From positions 1 through 64,000 of the forward strand of contig CAADGG010000084.1 in NCBI GenBank assembly GCA_900696485.1: a stretch of DNA of 64,000 nucleotides, written 5' to 3'. The notes beneath the pieces are model-generated. The model did not search any database, was not told the DNA's origin, and saw only the letters and a list, made by a program, of their open reading frames with translations. Position 1 is the stretch's first letter; each line of letters begins with the position of its first letter. A program made the position numbers and the translations under genes. Origin of the DNA: an uncultured Pseudomonadota bacterium (GTDB lineage: Bacteria > Myxococcota_A > UBA9160 > PR03). Below, piece after piece: positions 36,050 through 44,406 of this stretch.

Positions 36050-36472
36050 ATGGGTATCCCGTTTCCCTCTCTCGCCTTCTTCCAGGCGCTCCAGCAACGC
36101 ACCAAGGACGACGCCGCCGCGTTCGAGAAGCTCGGCTACTGCGACACGACCTTCGGCGTCCGGGTCGGCGACGAACTCTTCCGTGTCGCCTTCGAGGTCT
36201 ACGAATGCGTCGAGGTCGCCGCGGGCGGCAACGCCGCCGAGCTCGATTTCGTGCTGAGCGCGCCGGTCGCCCTGTGGCGGGAGATGCTGGCCTCGATCCA
36301 GGCCCACGGCGGCGCCGACGGCGCGCACACGATCAACACGCTGACCCACGTCGGCGACGTGATGAAGGTCGAGTACGAGGATCCGGAAGGCCATGATCGG
36401 TTCTACCGGTTCATGGCTACGATCCAGGCCTTCTTCGACGAAGCCCGCACCCTGGACCTGGAGCTCGACTGA
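36050..36472 (+). CDS. Small SCP2-like (sterol-carrier-fold) protein of the diiron operon
   Basis: 140 residues. Weak but consistent likeness to SCP2 domains: an N-terminal helix, beta strands FGVRVGDELFRVAFEVYE, the segment ELDFVLSAPVALWREML (compare the SCP2 substrate-tunnel helix), GDVMKVEYED and a closing helix FMATIQAFFDEA. Such proteins bind hydrophobic ligands. GAGGAG precedes the ATG. Its stop overlaps the next start by one base (TGATG), so it is translationally coupled to the ferritin-like pair and may deliver substrate to it. The family call is tentative. Confidence 0.6.
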   Translation: MGIPFPSLAFFQALQQRTKDDAAAFEKLGYCDTTFGVRVGDELFRVAFEVYECVEVAAGGNAAELDFVLSAPVALWREMLASIQAHGGADGAHTINTLTHVGDVMKVEYEDPEGHDRFYRFMATIQAFFDEARTLDLELD

Positions 36473-37566
36473 TGGCGTACATCGCACCGAAGGACTTCTC
36501 GCAGGATCCCGAACTCCTCGCCACGGTGATGCGCGTGATGGGGGGCGACCTCGACCTGTCGTGGATGAAGGATCATCCCCACCCGATCCGCGCCCACGCC
36601 TCGCAGCCGGCCCGCGGCCTCACGCTCGACGACATCAACCGCGATCCGGCCTACGGCCCGGCGTCGATCCCGGAGATCGTCCGGCACAACTTCTCGATGG
36701 CGCCACGCGGCGCCGTGCTGCCGGAGGGTCTGCCGTCGCTCGGCTACCGCGTGAACCGCAAGAGCGACGTCTGGGCCGACCTCGGGCCGGCGCTGTTCGA
36801 GGAGAGCAAGTCGCGGCGCTGGGCGCCGGCCAGCACGATTCCGTGGGCGGCGCTCGATGCGGCCGGCTACGGGCGCGAGGAGGACCGGGCGATCCGGCAG
36901 CTCGCGACCGGGCTGATCTCGATGTGCCTCGTTGCCGCCGACGTGCCGTCCCGCTGGGTCTGGCTGATGAACCAGGAGTTCCACGAGATCAAGTACCTGC
37001 AGTGCGCGCACATGTTCGACGCCGCGCGCATGGCCGAAGCGTTCCGCAAGCGGGCGCTCTACGGCCACGGCGCGCTCGGGCGCGACTCCCGAGAGCTGGG
37101 CGATTTCCTGAAGATGGTGATCGACTCCGAGACCTACCCGCTGGCGTCGGCCGCGACGAACCTCACGCTGTACTCGTTCCTGCAGGCGCTCGGCCGGCGG
37201 CTCGAGTTCGTCTCCCGGAACGCCGCCGACACGGCGTTGATGACGCGCATCGTGCAGGACAGCACGCGACCGATCGCCTACGGCGTGGATCACATCCGGT
37301 CGCTGCTCGCCGAGCGCCCCAACGAGGCCGTCGCTCTCGGCGAGCACCTCGACCTGATCGAGAACGGCCTCGTCGGCCTGCTCGGTTCGCGCGAGTGGAT
37401 CGAGCCGCTGATCGTCCTGTCGGGGGGCAACGTCGACGCGGTGGCGGCGTTCTATCGCCGCAGCGTCGACGAATACTTCGCGCGCTGTGCGCGTGCCGGA
37501 CTCGACGACCGGGCCGCACGCAGCCCCCTGCCCGCCTTCCTGAACCTGATCGAAGGTCGCTGCTGA
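36472..37566 (+). CDS. Ferritin-like protein that has lost all diiron ligands (pseudo-oxygenase subunit)
   Basis: 364 residues. It aligns without a gap over at least the first 270 residues with the next protein. Shared blocks include KSDVWA (97-102), NQEFHEIK against NNQFHEVK (167-174), FRKRAL (191-196) and the GDLDLSW/GNLDLGW start. At every position where the partner has a metal ligand this protein has something else: 150 Ser, 152 Cys, 184 Ala, 187 Met, 234 Tyr, 264 Ser and 267 Pro, against Glu, Glu, Glu, His, Glu, Glu and His. It cannot hold a diiron centre of that type. By analogy with PaaC beside PaaA or the beta subunits of soluble monooxygenases, a structural or docking subunit is likely. 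Confidence 0.75.
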   Translation: MAYIAPKDFSQDPELLATVMRVMGGDLDLSWMKDHPHPIRAHASQPARGLTLDDINRDPAYGPASIPEIVRHNFSMAPRGAVLPEGLPSLGYRVNRKSDVWADLGPALFEESKSRRWAPASTIPWAALDAAGYGREEDRAIRQLATGLISMCLVAADVPSRWVWLMNQEFHEIKYLQCAHMFDAARMAEAFRKRALYGHGALGRDSRELGDFLKMVIDSETYPLASAATNLTLYSFLQALGRRLEFVSRNAADTALMTRIVQDSTRPIAYGVDHIRSLLAERPNEAVALGEHLDLIENGLVGLLGSREWIEPLIVLSGGNVDAVAAFYRRSVDEYFARCARAGLDDRAARSPLPAFLNLIEGRC

Positions 37567-37582
37567 GCCGAAGGAGAACGTC

Positions 37583-38722
37583 ATGAGCTATTACGGATCG
37601 ACCGAGTACCTCGCCAACGACGACTTCGTGCTGCGCATGAAGGACATCCGCAAGGGCAACCTCGACCTGGGTTGGCTCGACGTCGGCACCGAGCAGATCG
37701 AAGTGAACGCCGCGAATCCGAAACGCGGCCTCACCTATCTCGATCTGAACCAGGGAAGCTACGGCTACGACGAGTTGCCCGAGATGCCGCGCGGTCCGCG
37801 CGGCTCGGCGCCGCGCGGCGCCGCCTACGACGTCGCCAACCAGGCGGACCTCGGCCCCGAGCTCAACCTGAAGAGCGACGTCTGGGCCTACAAGGTCGCG
37901 TCCTTCTACGAGGAGGCCGTGAGCCGGCAGTGGGACGCCACCACCGATGTTCCCTGGGGCGACCTCGCAAAGCACGAGCGCCCGCAGGAAGTCGAGATCG
38001 CGTTCGCGCAGCTCTGCACCTTCTTCACCGAGGTCGAGATGATCGCGACCGACCTGCCGGCGAAGTGGTGCTGGCGCATGAACAACCAGTTCCACGAGGT
38101 GAAGGGCTTCATCGCGTCGCAGGCGATCGACGAGGCGAGACACGCCGAGGTCTTCCGCAAGCGTGCGCTGGCCGGCGGCGTAGGCCTGATGCGCGCGCTG
38201 CCGCAGGCGGAACATTCGCTGAAGGCGATCCTCGACAGCGACACCTACAGCGAAGCCAGCGCCTTCATGCACCTGCTGGCGGAGGGGAACATCCTGACGA
38301 TGTTCCGCTTCAGCGAGTTCATCTCGCCGACGCCGGTCGACAAGCGGATGTTCCAGCTGGTGATGCAGGACGAGGCGCGCCACGTCTCCTACGGGATGCA
38401 GCACCTCAAGTGGATCCTCGACAACGCGCCCGAACGACGCGAGCAGCTCCACGCCGCTCTCGACGAGGCCGAGAATTTCAGCCTCAGCCAGTTCGACTCG
38501 GCGCTGTTCGAGGCGATGATCGTGCTGGCCGGCAAGGGCACCTCGCCGGCGCAGATCCAGAAGGGCATCGAGATCGTCGGGACGCTCCAGCTCAAGCAGA
38601 TCGAGGAGTACTTCCAGCGCCTGCGGCGGGCCGGCTTCGAGGATCGGATCGAGCGGAGCAAGTTCCGCCCGCTGCTGGCGATGGTCTCGCTGGCGAATCA
38701 GGACCCGAAGCTGCCCAGTTAG
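37583..38722 (+). CDS. Ferritin-like diiron oxygenase, active subunit
   Basis: 379 residues. Four-helix-bundle diiron ligands in the expected order: Glu150 or Glu152 in FFTEVEM, Glu184-x2-His187 in DEARH, Glu234 in LLAEGN and Glu264-x2-His267 in DEARH again. Spacings of about 32, 50 and 30 suit ribonucleotide-reductase-R2-like oxygenases and soluble monooxygenase alpha subunits. GAAGGAG precedes the ATG, 16 bases after the inactive paralogue. I do not recognise a characterised close family. A hydroxylase or desaturase acting on a lipid or CoA-bound substrate is inferred from the SCP2-like, KstD-like and crotonase neighbours. No reductase is adjacent. Confidence 0.8.
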   Translation: MSYYGSTEYLANDDFVLRMKDIRKGNLDLGWLDVGTEQIEVNAANPKRGLTYLDLNQGSYGYDELPEMPRGPRGSAPRGAAYDVANQADLGPELNLKSDVWAYKVASFYEEAVSRQWDATTDVPWGDLAKHERPQEVEIAFAQLCTFFTEVEMIATDLPAKWCWRMNNQFHEVKGFIASQAIDEARHAEVFRKRALAGGVGLMRALPQAEHSLKAILDSDTYSEASAFMHLLAEGNILTMFRFSEFISPTPVDKRMFQLVMQDEARHVSYGMQHLKWILDNAPERREQLHAALDEAENFSLSQFDSALFEAMIVLAGKGTSPAQIQKGIEIVGTLQLKQIEEYFQRLRRAGFEDRIERSKFRPLLAMVSLANQDPKLPS

Positions 38723-38834
38723 TGTCCCGTCGTCGGCACGGGCCCGGCGACGGACCGCCCTGCACGCGGCCAGTCGCGCGACGGCGCCGGATCGCGCACA
38801 CTCCCGGGCCGGGGTACGGAGAGCGGGGCGCGCG

Positions 38835-40559
38835 ATGACAGACACAGCATCGACAGACACCGAGACGGGTTCCTGGGATCACCAGGTCGACCTGCTCGTG
38901 GTGGGATCCGGAGCCGGCGCGATGACGGCGGCGATCGTCGCGTTCGATCGCGGCGCCGACACGCTGCTGATCGAGAAGTCCAGCCAGTACGGCGGCTCGT
39001 CCGCGATGTCCGGCGGGAGCCTGTGGATCCCGAACAACCACCTGATGCTCGACGCGCAGGTGAACGATACCCGCGCGGATGCGCTCACCTACCTCACGTC
39101 GGCGACGGCTGGGCGCGTCCCGGAGGCGAAGCTCGAGGCCTATGTCGATGCCGCCCCCGAGATGCTCCGCTACCTGACGGACCGGGCGCACCTGCGCTGT
39201 CAGGCGCTGCCGCACTATTGCGACTACTACCCGACGCTCCCGGGGAGCAAGCCCGGTGCGCGCTCGATCGAGGCCGACACCTTCGACGGGCGGCTGCTGG
39301 GTGAGGAGGTCCTGCGGCTACGCGAGCCGTCGGTGCAGACGCTGATCCTGGGCCGCGTCTCCATGACCGCGGCCGAAGCGCGCGTCCTGCTGGTGCGCTC
39401 GCGCGGCTGGATCGCGCTCACGCTGCGGCTCATGCTCCGCTATGCGCTCGATCTTCCGTGGCGCCTGCGCTCGAAGCGCGACCGCGCGCTCACGATGGGC
39501 AACGCGCTGGTCGGCCGGCTCCGGCTCGCGCTGCGTGATCGCGGCATCCCGCTGTGGCTGGAGACACCGGCGCGTGAGCTCGTGATCGAAGACGGCCGCG
39601 TGGTCGGCGTCGTCGCGGAGCGCGAGGGTCGCCGGGTCCGGATCCGCGCGCGCCACGGCGTGATCCTCGCGGCGGGCGGCTTCGAAGGCAGCCAGGCGCT
39701 GCGCGAGAAGTATCTGCCGAACCCGACCCGGGCGGAGTGGTCCGCGGCGAACCCGCAGAATACCGGCGACGCGCTGCTCATGGGTCTCGCCGTCGGCGCG
39801 GCGACCGACTTCCTCGACGACGCGTGGTGGGGCCCCACGACCGTCGTGCCGGGCGAGAGTCGCGCCCGGATGCTGGTGATCGAGAAGAGCCTGCCCGGCA
39901 GCATCCTCGTGAACCAGGCCGGCGCACGTTTCGTGAACGAGGCGGCCCCGTACATCGACGTGGTGCGTGCGATGTACGAGAAGCACGCATCCGGGACCAG
40001 CAGCGTGCCGGCGTATCTCGTCTTCGATGGCCGCTTCCGGCGCAGCTATCCGTTCGGGCCGTTCCTGCAGTCTTCCCAGCAGCCCGACCGGTTGATCTCG
40101 TCGTACATCGACCGCGGCTATCTGCGCAGGTCCGACACGCTGCGCGGCCTCGCCGAACAGCTCGGCGTCGATGCCGACGGGCTCGAGGCGACGGTGCGCA
40201 AGGTGAACGAGTACGCGCGCACCGGCGTGGATCTCGATTTCCGGCGCGGCGACAACCTGTTCGACCGCTACTACGGCGACCAGAACATCCGGCCGAACCC
40301 GTGCCTCGCGCCGCTCGAGAAACCGCCCTTCTACGGCATCGAGGCCTATGCCGGGGATCTCGGCACGAAAGGGGGCCTGCGCACCGATGAGCGGGCCCGC
40401 GTGCTGCGCGAGTCCGGCGACGTGATCCCAGGCCTCTACGCGGTCGGCAATTGCTCGGCGGCCCTGATGGGGCCGACCTACGCGGGGGCCGGCGCGACGC
40501 TCGGCCCGGCGATGACCTTCGGCTACCTCGCCGCGCGCGACGCGACTCCGGATCGATGA
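38835..40559 (+). CDS. KstD-like FAD-dependent dehydrogenase (3-ketosteroid-delta1-dehydrogenase family)
   Basis: 574 residues. The dinucleotide motif LLVVGSGAGAMTAAI is near residues 20-34, YGGSSAMSGGSLWIPNN near 52-68, a GVILAAGGFEGS linker near 275 and the C-terminal FAD loop GPTYAGAGATLGPAMTFGYLAARD. YGGSSAMSGG and the Tyr-x-Gly-x-Gly loop are typical of KstD and related 3-oxosteroid dehydrogenases, where they place the 3-keto group. Members also act on other ring ketones, so steroid use is likely but unproven. It follows the diiron operon by 112 bases, possibly with its own promoter. Confidence 0.83.
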   Translation: MTDTASTDTETGSWDHQVDLLVVGSGAGAMTAAIVAFDRGADTLLIEKSSQYGGSSAMSGGSLWIPNNHLMLDAQVNDTRADALTYLTSATAGRVPEAKLEAYVDAAPEMLRYLTDRAHLRCQALPHYCDYYPTLPGSKPGARSIEADTFDGRLLGEEVLRLREPSVQTLILGRVSMTAAEARVLLVRSRGWIALTLRLMLRYALDLPWRLRSKRDRALTMGNALVGRLRLALRDRGIPLWLETPARELVIEDGRVVGVVAEREGRRVRIRARHGVILAAGGFEGSQALREKYLPNPTRAEWSAANPQNTGDALLMGLAVGAATDFLDDAWWGPTTVVPGESRARMLVIEKSLPGSILVNQAGARFVNEAAPYIDVVRAMYEKHASGTSSVPAYLVFDGRFRRSYPFGPFLQSSQQPDRLISSYIDRGYLRRSDTLRGLAEQLGVDADGLEATVRKVNEYARTGVDLDFRRGDNLFDRYYGDQNIRPNPCLAPLEKPPFYGIEAYAGDLGTKGGLRTDERARVLRESGDVIPGLYAVGNCSAALMGPTYAGAGATLGPAMTFGYLAARDATPDR

Positions 40560-40664
40560 CGTCCCGATCGGCGAAGCCGGGGCCGGCGAGCTCGTCGAGC
40601 GGCCCGGTTGGCAGGATCAGCGACCGTCGAAGGCGATGACCACGAATCGGTAGGGGGGGACAGC

Positions 40665-41492
40665 GTGAGCGGAGGAGTCGAGGAGCAGCTGCGGTTCGAG
40701 CTCGACGAAGGCGTCGGCATCCTCACCTTGAACCGCCCCGATCGGCTGAATGCGATTCACTGGGATCTCGCCGTCGAGCTGGTGGCGATGCTGCGCTCGC
40801 TGCGCGAGCGGGACGACGTGCGTACGATCGTGCTGACCGGCGCCGGGCGCGGGTTCTGCTCCGGCGGCGACGCCGAGTGGCTCTCCGGCTCGTCCGACCG
40901 CGGCCTGCCGGGTCTCTCCGACGTGCCGCTCGAGCGCTACCAGCGCAAGACGCCGGCGGGGCCTGTCGCCGAGGTGACGCGCATGCTGGTCGACGTCGAC
41001 AAGCCGGTGATCGCGGCGATCCACGGGCCCGCGATGGGCGCCGGCCTCGCCTTCGCGCTCGCCTGCGACCGGCGCATCGGCGACCGCAGCACGCGCATGT
41101 GCGCCGCGATGGTGCGGCTCGGCTTCGCGCCGGACTGCGGCATCACCTACTTCCTGCCACGCGTCACGAAGCTGTCGACCGCGCTGATGATGGTCGAGAC
41201 CGGCAGGATTCTCGACGCCGACGAATGTCACCGCGAAGGGCTGCTCGACGAGCTGGTGGAGAACGGGGAGGCGCTGCCGCGGGCGCTCGCCTACGCGAAG
41301 GAACTGGCGCGGGGTCCGAGCGTCGCGGTCGACCTCGCGCGCCGCTTCATCCACAAATCGCTGACGTCGACGCTCGACGAGATGCTCGACTACGAGGCCG
41401 TCGCGGCGACGCTCTCGTCCCACACCGAAGATGCGCGTGAGGGCACGCGGGCCTTCCTCGAGAAGCGCAAGCCGTCGTTCCAGGGGCGCTGA
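40665..41492 (+). CDS. Enoyl-CoA hydratase/isomerase (crotonase), PaaG-type active site
   Basis: 275 residues from a GTG with GGGGGGA just upstream. The oxyanion segment TGAGRGFCSGGDAEWL lies near residue 55 and GPAMGAGLAFALACDRRIG near 122. The catalytic stretch MVRLGFAPDCGITYFLPRVTKL has the Asp-Gly form of PaaG-like isomerases rather than Pro-Glu. The C-terminus has the family ending FLEKRKPSFQGR. It is probably co-transcribed with the KstD-like gene and could hydrate or isomerise ring-derived enoyl-CoA. Confidence 0.87.
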   Translation: MSGGVEEQLRFELDEGVGILTLNRPDRLNAIHWDLAVELVAMLRSLRERDDVRTIVLTGAGRGFCSGGDAEWLSGSSDRGLPGLSDVPLERYQRKTPAGPVAEVTRMLVDVDKPVIAAIHGPAMGAGLAFALACDRRIGDRSTRMCAAMVRLGFAPDCGITYFLPRVTKLSTALMMVETGRILDADECHREGLLDELVENGEALPRALAYAKELARGPSVAVDLARRFIHKSLTSTLDEMLDYEAVAATLSSHTEDAREGTRAFLEKRKPSFQGR

Positions 41493-41512
41493 CGGCCGCG
41501 CGCGTCACGGCG

Positions 41513-41788
41513 TCACGGCGCGGCGGCGTCGATCAGGAACAGGCTCTGCGCCTCGCACCACACGCTGTCGGCCGGATAGCCGGGGGGCTTGCGCTCGAGG
41601 TCGCACAGCCGGTACCAGCGCCACGGCGGATCGCCGTGGTCGACGTACTCGCCGCTCAGCGTGCCGGTGAACTCCTCGCGGCCCGCATAGCGCGTTCCTG
41701 GGATCGCCGAGCCGCCGTCGCACTCCGCGCGCCGGCCGGCCAGCGTCGCGTCGAAGCCGGGTCGTGCCGAGATCGCGTCGGGCGGCAT
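41513..41788 (-). CDS. Hypothetical protein
   Basis: 91 residues, family not recognised. The composition is protein-like, with a Trp/Tyr/Cys-rich middle (PPWRWYRLCDLERKPPGYP) and WCEAQSLFLIDAA near the end. The ATG at 41788 has GAGGGGAA upstream; longer in-frame versions run into the 19-bp tandem repeat and are rejected. It converges closely on the crotonase gene and lies downstream of the nitronate-monooxygenase-like gene, with the repeat array between them. Confidence 0.6.
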   Translation of the reverse strand: MPPDAISARPGFDATLAGRRAECDGGSAIPGTRYAGREEFTGTLSGEYVDHGDPPWRWYRLCDLERKPPGYPADSVWCEAQSLFLIDAAAP

Positions 41789-41798
41789 GTCTCGTTCC

Positions 41799-41893
41799 CC
41801 TCGTCCGACGACGTTTGCCTCGTCCGACAAGGATCGCCTCGTCCGACAACGTTCGCCTCATCCGGCAAGGATCGCCTCGTCCGACAAGGATCG
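41799..41893. repeat. 19-bp tandem repeat, five units
   Basis: Five exact-length units of consensus CCTCGTCCGACAAGGATCG at 41799, 41818, 41837, 41856 and 41875. Variation is concentrated in the last eight bases (ACGTTTG, AAGGATCG, AACGTTCG). It fills the gap between the nitronate-monooxygenase-like gene and the hypothetical gene. No spacers. Confidence 0.93.
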
Positions 41894-41905
41894 AAACCGG
41901 GCCTC

Positions 41906-43003
41906 TCAGGCGGGTTCGCCGGTCAGCTCGTCGAAGGTGGCGAGAGCCTCCTCGACCATGTCGAACACGATCTGGCGGGCCGGCTTCATCTCCGTCACGA
42001 AGCCGACGCCCTGGCCGGCGGCTTCGGTCATCAGGTCGGCCCGGCGGTGGTCGTTGGCGCCCTGGAGGTAGTCGGAGCTGAGCAGCATCTGGTACGGCGC
42101 CGGCAGCACGTCCGGCGCGCCGGGCTTCTTCCACTCCTCGGTCCACGGGCACGCGAGGACGCGCATGGTCATGCCGGAGATGCACGTCGAGTAGGACGTG
42201 TCGTCGGCGGACGCCGCCAGCAGCTTCTCCTTCAGGATCATATCGAGGTCGGACTCGCGGCTCGCGAGCCAGCGCGTGCCGGTCCACACGCCCGCGGCGC
42301 CGAGACACAGCGCGGCGGCGAGGTGACGCCCGGTGGTGACGCCACCGGCCGCGATCACCGGCGTGTCGCCGGCGATCGAAGCGACCTCCGCGACGATCGA
42401 GAAGGTGCCCATCGCGCCGGTGTGGCCGGCGGCGTCGTAGCCCTGCGCGATCACGGCGTCGACGCCCGCGTCGATCTGTCGCTTTGCCTGCCGGGTCTTG
42501 CCGACCAGACCGAACACCTTGAGTCCGAGCTGGTGCGCGCGCTCGAGGATGAACGCCGGGCTGCCGAGTCCGGAGGCGATCACCGGCACGCGCTCATCGA
42601 GCAGCACCTCGAGCTGCGCGCGCGCGATCGCCTGGTTGAGCCCACCCCACTGGTGCAGCGCGATCGGACCCTTCGGGTCCGGCACGTCGTACTTCTCCTT
42701 GATCTGCTGCGCGAAGTCCCGCTGCGCCTGCGGGATCTTCTCCATCAGCTGTTCGAGCGTGTCCGCCGGCGGCACGGAGGCCGGCAGCACGAGGTCGATG
42801 CCGAACGGGCGCCCTTCGACGCGATCGCGGATCCATTTGGCGTCGGCGGCGATCTGCTCCGGCGTGTGCATCGCTTCCCCGAGCACGGCGAAGCCGCCGG
42901 CGTTGATGACGGCGACGGCCACGTCCTTGCAGTGGGTGAACGCGATGATGGGGAACTCGATGCCCAGCAGGTCGCAGAGCTTGGTCTGGAGGGGGTTCTT
43001 CAA
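41906..43003 (-). CDS. Nitronate monooxygenase-like FMN TIM-barrel protein
   Basis: 365 residues. The N-terminus LCDLLGIEFPIIAF, then GGFAVLGEAMHTPEQI, IAQGYDAAGHTG near residue 190 and PVIAAGGVTTGRHLAAALCLGAAGVWTGTRWL near 215-245 are the FMN-phosphate motifs of the NMO/FabK-like family. The start is taken as TTG at 43003 with GGAGAGA upstream because the fold begins within six residues. Besides nitronate oxidation, the family includes enoyl-ACP reductases and enzymes of CoA-bound substrates. The adjacent CoA-transferase pair hints at a CoA-ester flavin reductase or oxidase. Confidence 0.82.
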   Translation of the reverse strand: MKNPLQTKLCDLLGIEFPIIAFTHCKDVAVAVINAGGFAVLGEAMHTPEQIAADAKWIRDRVEGRPFGIDLVLPASVPPADTLEQLMEKIPQAQRDFAQQIKEKYDVPDPKGPIALHQWGGLNQAIARAQLEVLLDERVPVIASGLGSPAFILERAHQLGLKVFGLVGKTRQAKRQIDAGVDAVIAQGYDAAGHTGAMGTFSIVAEVASIAGDTPVIAAGGVTTGRHLAAALCLGAAGVWTGTRWLASRESDLDMILKEKLLAASADDTSYSTCISGMTMRVLACPWTEEWKKPGAPDVLPAPYQMLLSSDYLQGANDHRRADLMTEAAGQGVGFVTEMKPARQIVFDMVEEALATFDELTGEPA

Positions 43004-43143
43004 GGCTGTCTCTCCGCACGTCTGGCGCGCCTGTAATTTCGAGACGCAGCGTGCCGCAAATCCGACGCGCCGGCCAGCCGGCCCGCCCGCCGGCCGCGGG
43101 CCGGCGTCCGGCCGCTCGACCCGGGTCGCCCCGCGCGCGCCGC

Positions 43144-44406
43144 TCAGCCGTCCGGCGCCTCGATCGCGCCGGCGCGGACGGCGCTGCGGATCTCCTCCGG
43201 GCTCATGCCGAGCAGCTCGCCGAACACCGCGTCGTGGTCCTGCCCGATCGCCGCGCCGGCGCGCCCGGTCCGGCCCGGCGTCCCGGTGAGCCCGAGCGGG
43301 ATGCCGGCGGCGAGCACGCGGCCCTTCGCGAGATGCTCGATCGATTCGAAGAAGCCGCGGGCGGCCAGCTGGCGATCGTGCCGCCACTCGTCCTCGGCGG
43401 TCTGCACGACGCCGGCCGCGATGCCGGCATGCTGGAGCGTCCGCATCACGTCGTAAGCGTCGCGCTCGCGGGTCCAGGCCGCGAGCGCCTCGTCGAGCGT
43501 GGCGCGGTGCTCGAGACGCCCGGCGAGACTCGCGAAGCGCGCGTCGGTCCGCCACGCCGGCCGTCCGATCACGTCGAACAAGCGCCCGGCCGCAGCGTCG
43601 TCGTCGACCTGGATCGCGCACCAGCGGTCCTCGCCACGACACGGGTAGCAGCCCTGCGGCGCCGCGTGCAGCGACGCGTTGCCGAGCCGCGCGGGATCCT
43701 CGCCGTGCGCGAGCTGCTGCATCAGCAGCGGACCGAGCGCGCCGACGGTCGCCTCGAACTGGGAGAGCGAGATCCGCTGCCCTTCGCCGGTGCGGCTGCG
43801 GTGATCGAGCGCGCACAGCACGGCGAACAGGCCGTGCAGCGCGCTGAGCGCGTCGGGATACGCGAACTGGGTGAACGTGCACGGGCGCTCCGGAAACCCC
43901 GACAGCGTGGCAAGCCCGGAGATCGCCTCGATATTCGGCCCCCAGGTCACGTAGTTCCGACACGGTCCCGTGTCTCCGTAGCCCGAGCTGCCGAAATACA
44001 CGAGATCGGGCCGGACCTGTACGAGTTCGTCGTAGCCGAGACCGAGCTTCTCCATCACGCCCGTGCTGTTGTTCTCGATGACGACGTCGCTCACCGCGAC
44101 GAGGCGCCGAGCGAGGGCGACTGCCTCGGGCCGGGTGAGATCGAGCGCCACGAAGCGCTTTCCGGCATCCCAGTCGGTGAACCACGGGGACAGCGTCGGC
44201 TGGATCCCGCGCTCCGGGGCCTGCGGCGACACGTAGAGACGAACGACCGAAGGCCGACGCCGCGACTCGACCTTGATCACGTCGGCGCCGCAGTAGGCCA
44301 TCAAGCGCCCGATCCACGGGCCTGCCATGCCGGAGCTGAACTCGAGCACGCGCAGGCCGCGCAGCGCCTGCGGCGCTGCTTCCACTTCGGCCTCAGACGA
44401 CGCCAT
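43144..44406 (-). CDS. CaiB/BaiF (family III) CoA-transferase, catalytic subunit of a pair
   Basis: 420 residues. LRVLEFSSGMAGPWIGRLMAYCGADVIKVE at the N-terminus, DAGKRFVALDL near 80 and the catalytic Asp185 in AYPDALSALHGLF are family III features; GEGQRISLSQFE follows. It should move CoA between carboxylic acids through an enzyme-bound anhydride. Its start overlaps the end of the upstream CoA-transferase gene by 14 nt; that partner lacks the Asp, suggesting a heterodimer as in the benzylsuccinate BbsEF enzyme. Confidence 0.86.
   Translation of the reverse strand: MASSEAEVEAAPQALRGLRVLEFSSGMAGPWIGRLMAYCGADVIKVESRRRPSVVRLYVSPQAPERGIQPTLSPWFTDWDAGKRFVALDLTRPEAVALARRLVAVSDVVIENNSTGVMEKLGLGYDELVQVRPDLVYFGSSGYGDTGPCRNYVTWGPNIEAISGLATLSGFPERPCTFTQFAYPDALSALHGLFAVLCALDHRSRTGEGQRISLSQFEATVGALGPLLMQQLAHGEDPARLGNASLHAAPQGCYPCRGEDRWCAIQVDDDAAAGRLFDVIGRPAWRTDARFASLAGRLEHRATLDEALAAWTRERDAYDVMRTLQHAGIAAGVVQTAEDEWRHDRQLAARGFFESIEHLAKGRVLAAGIPLGLTGTPGRTGRAGAAIGQDHDAVFGELLGMSPEEIRSAVRAGAIEAPDG

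Noticed and set aside
228..41893. CRISPR arrays at the tandem repeats
   Set aside because: Units are contiguous with no unique spacers, too short, and no cas genes are present.
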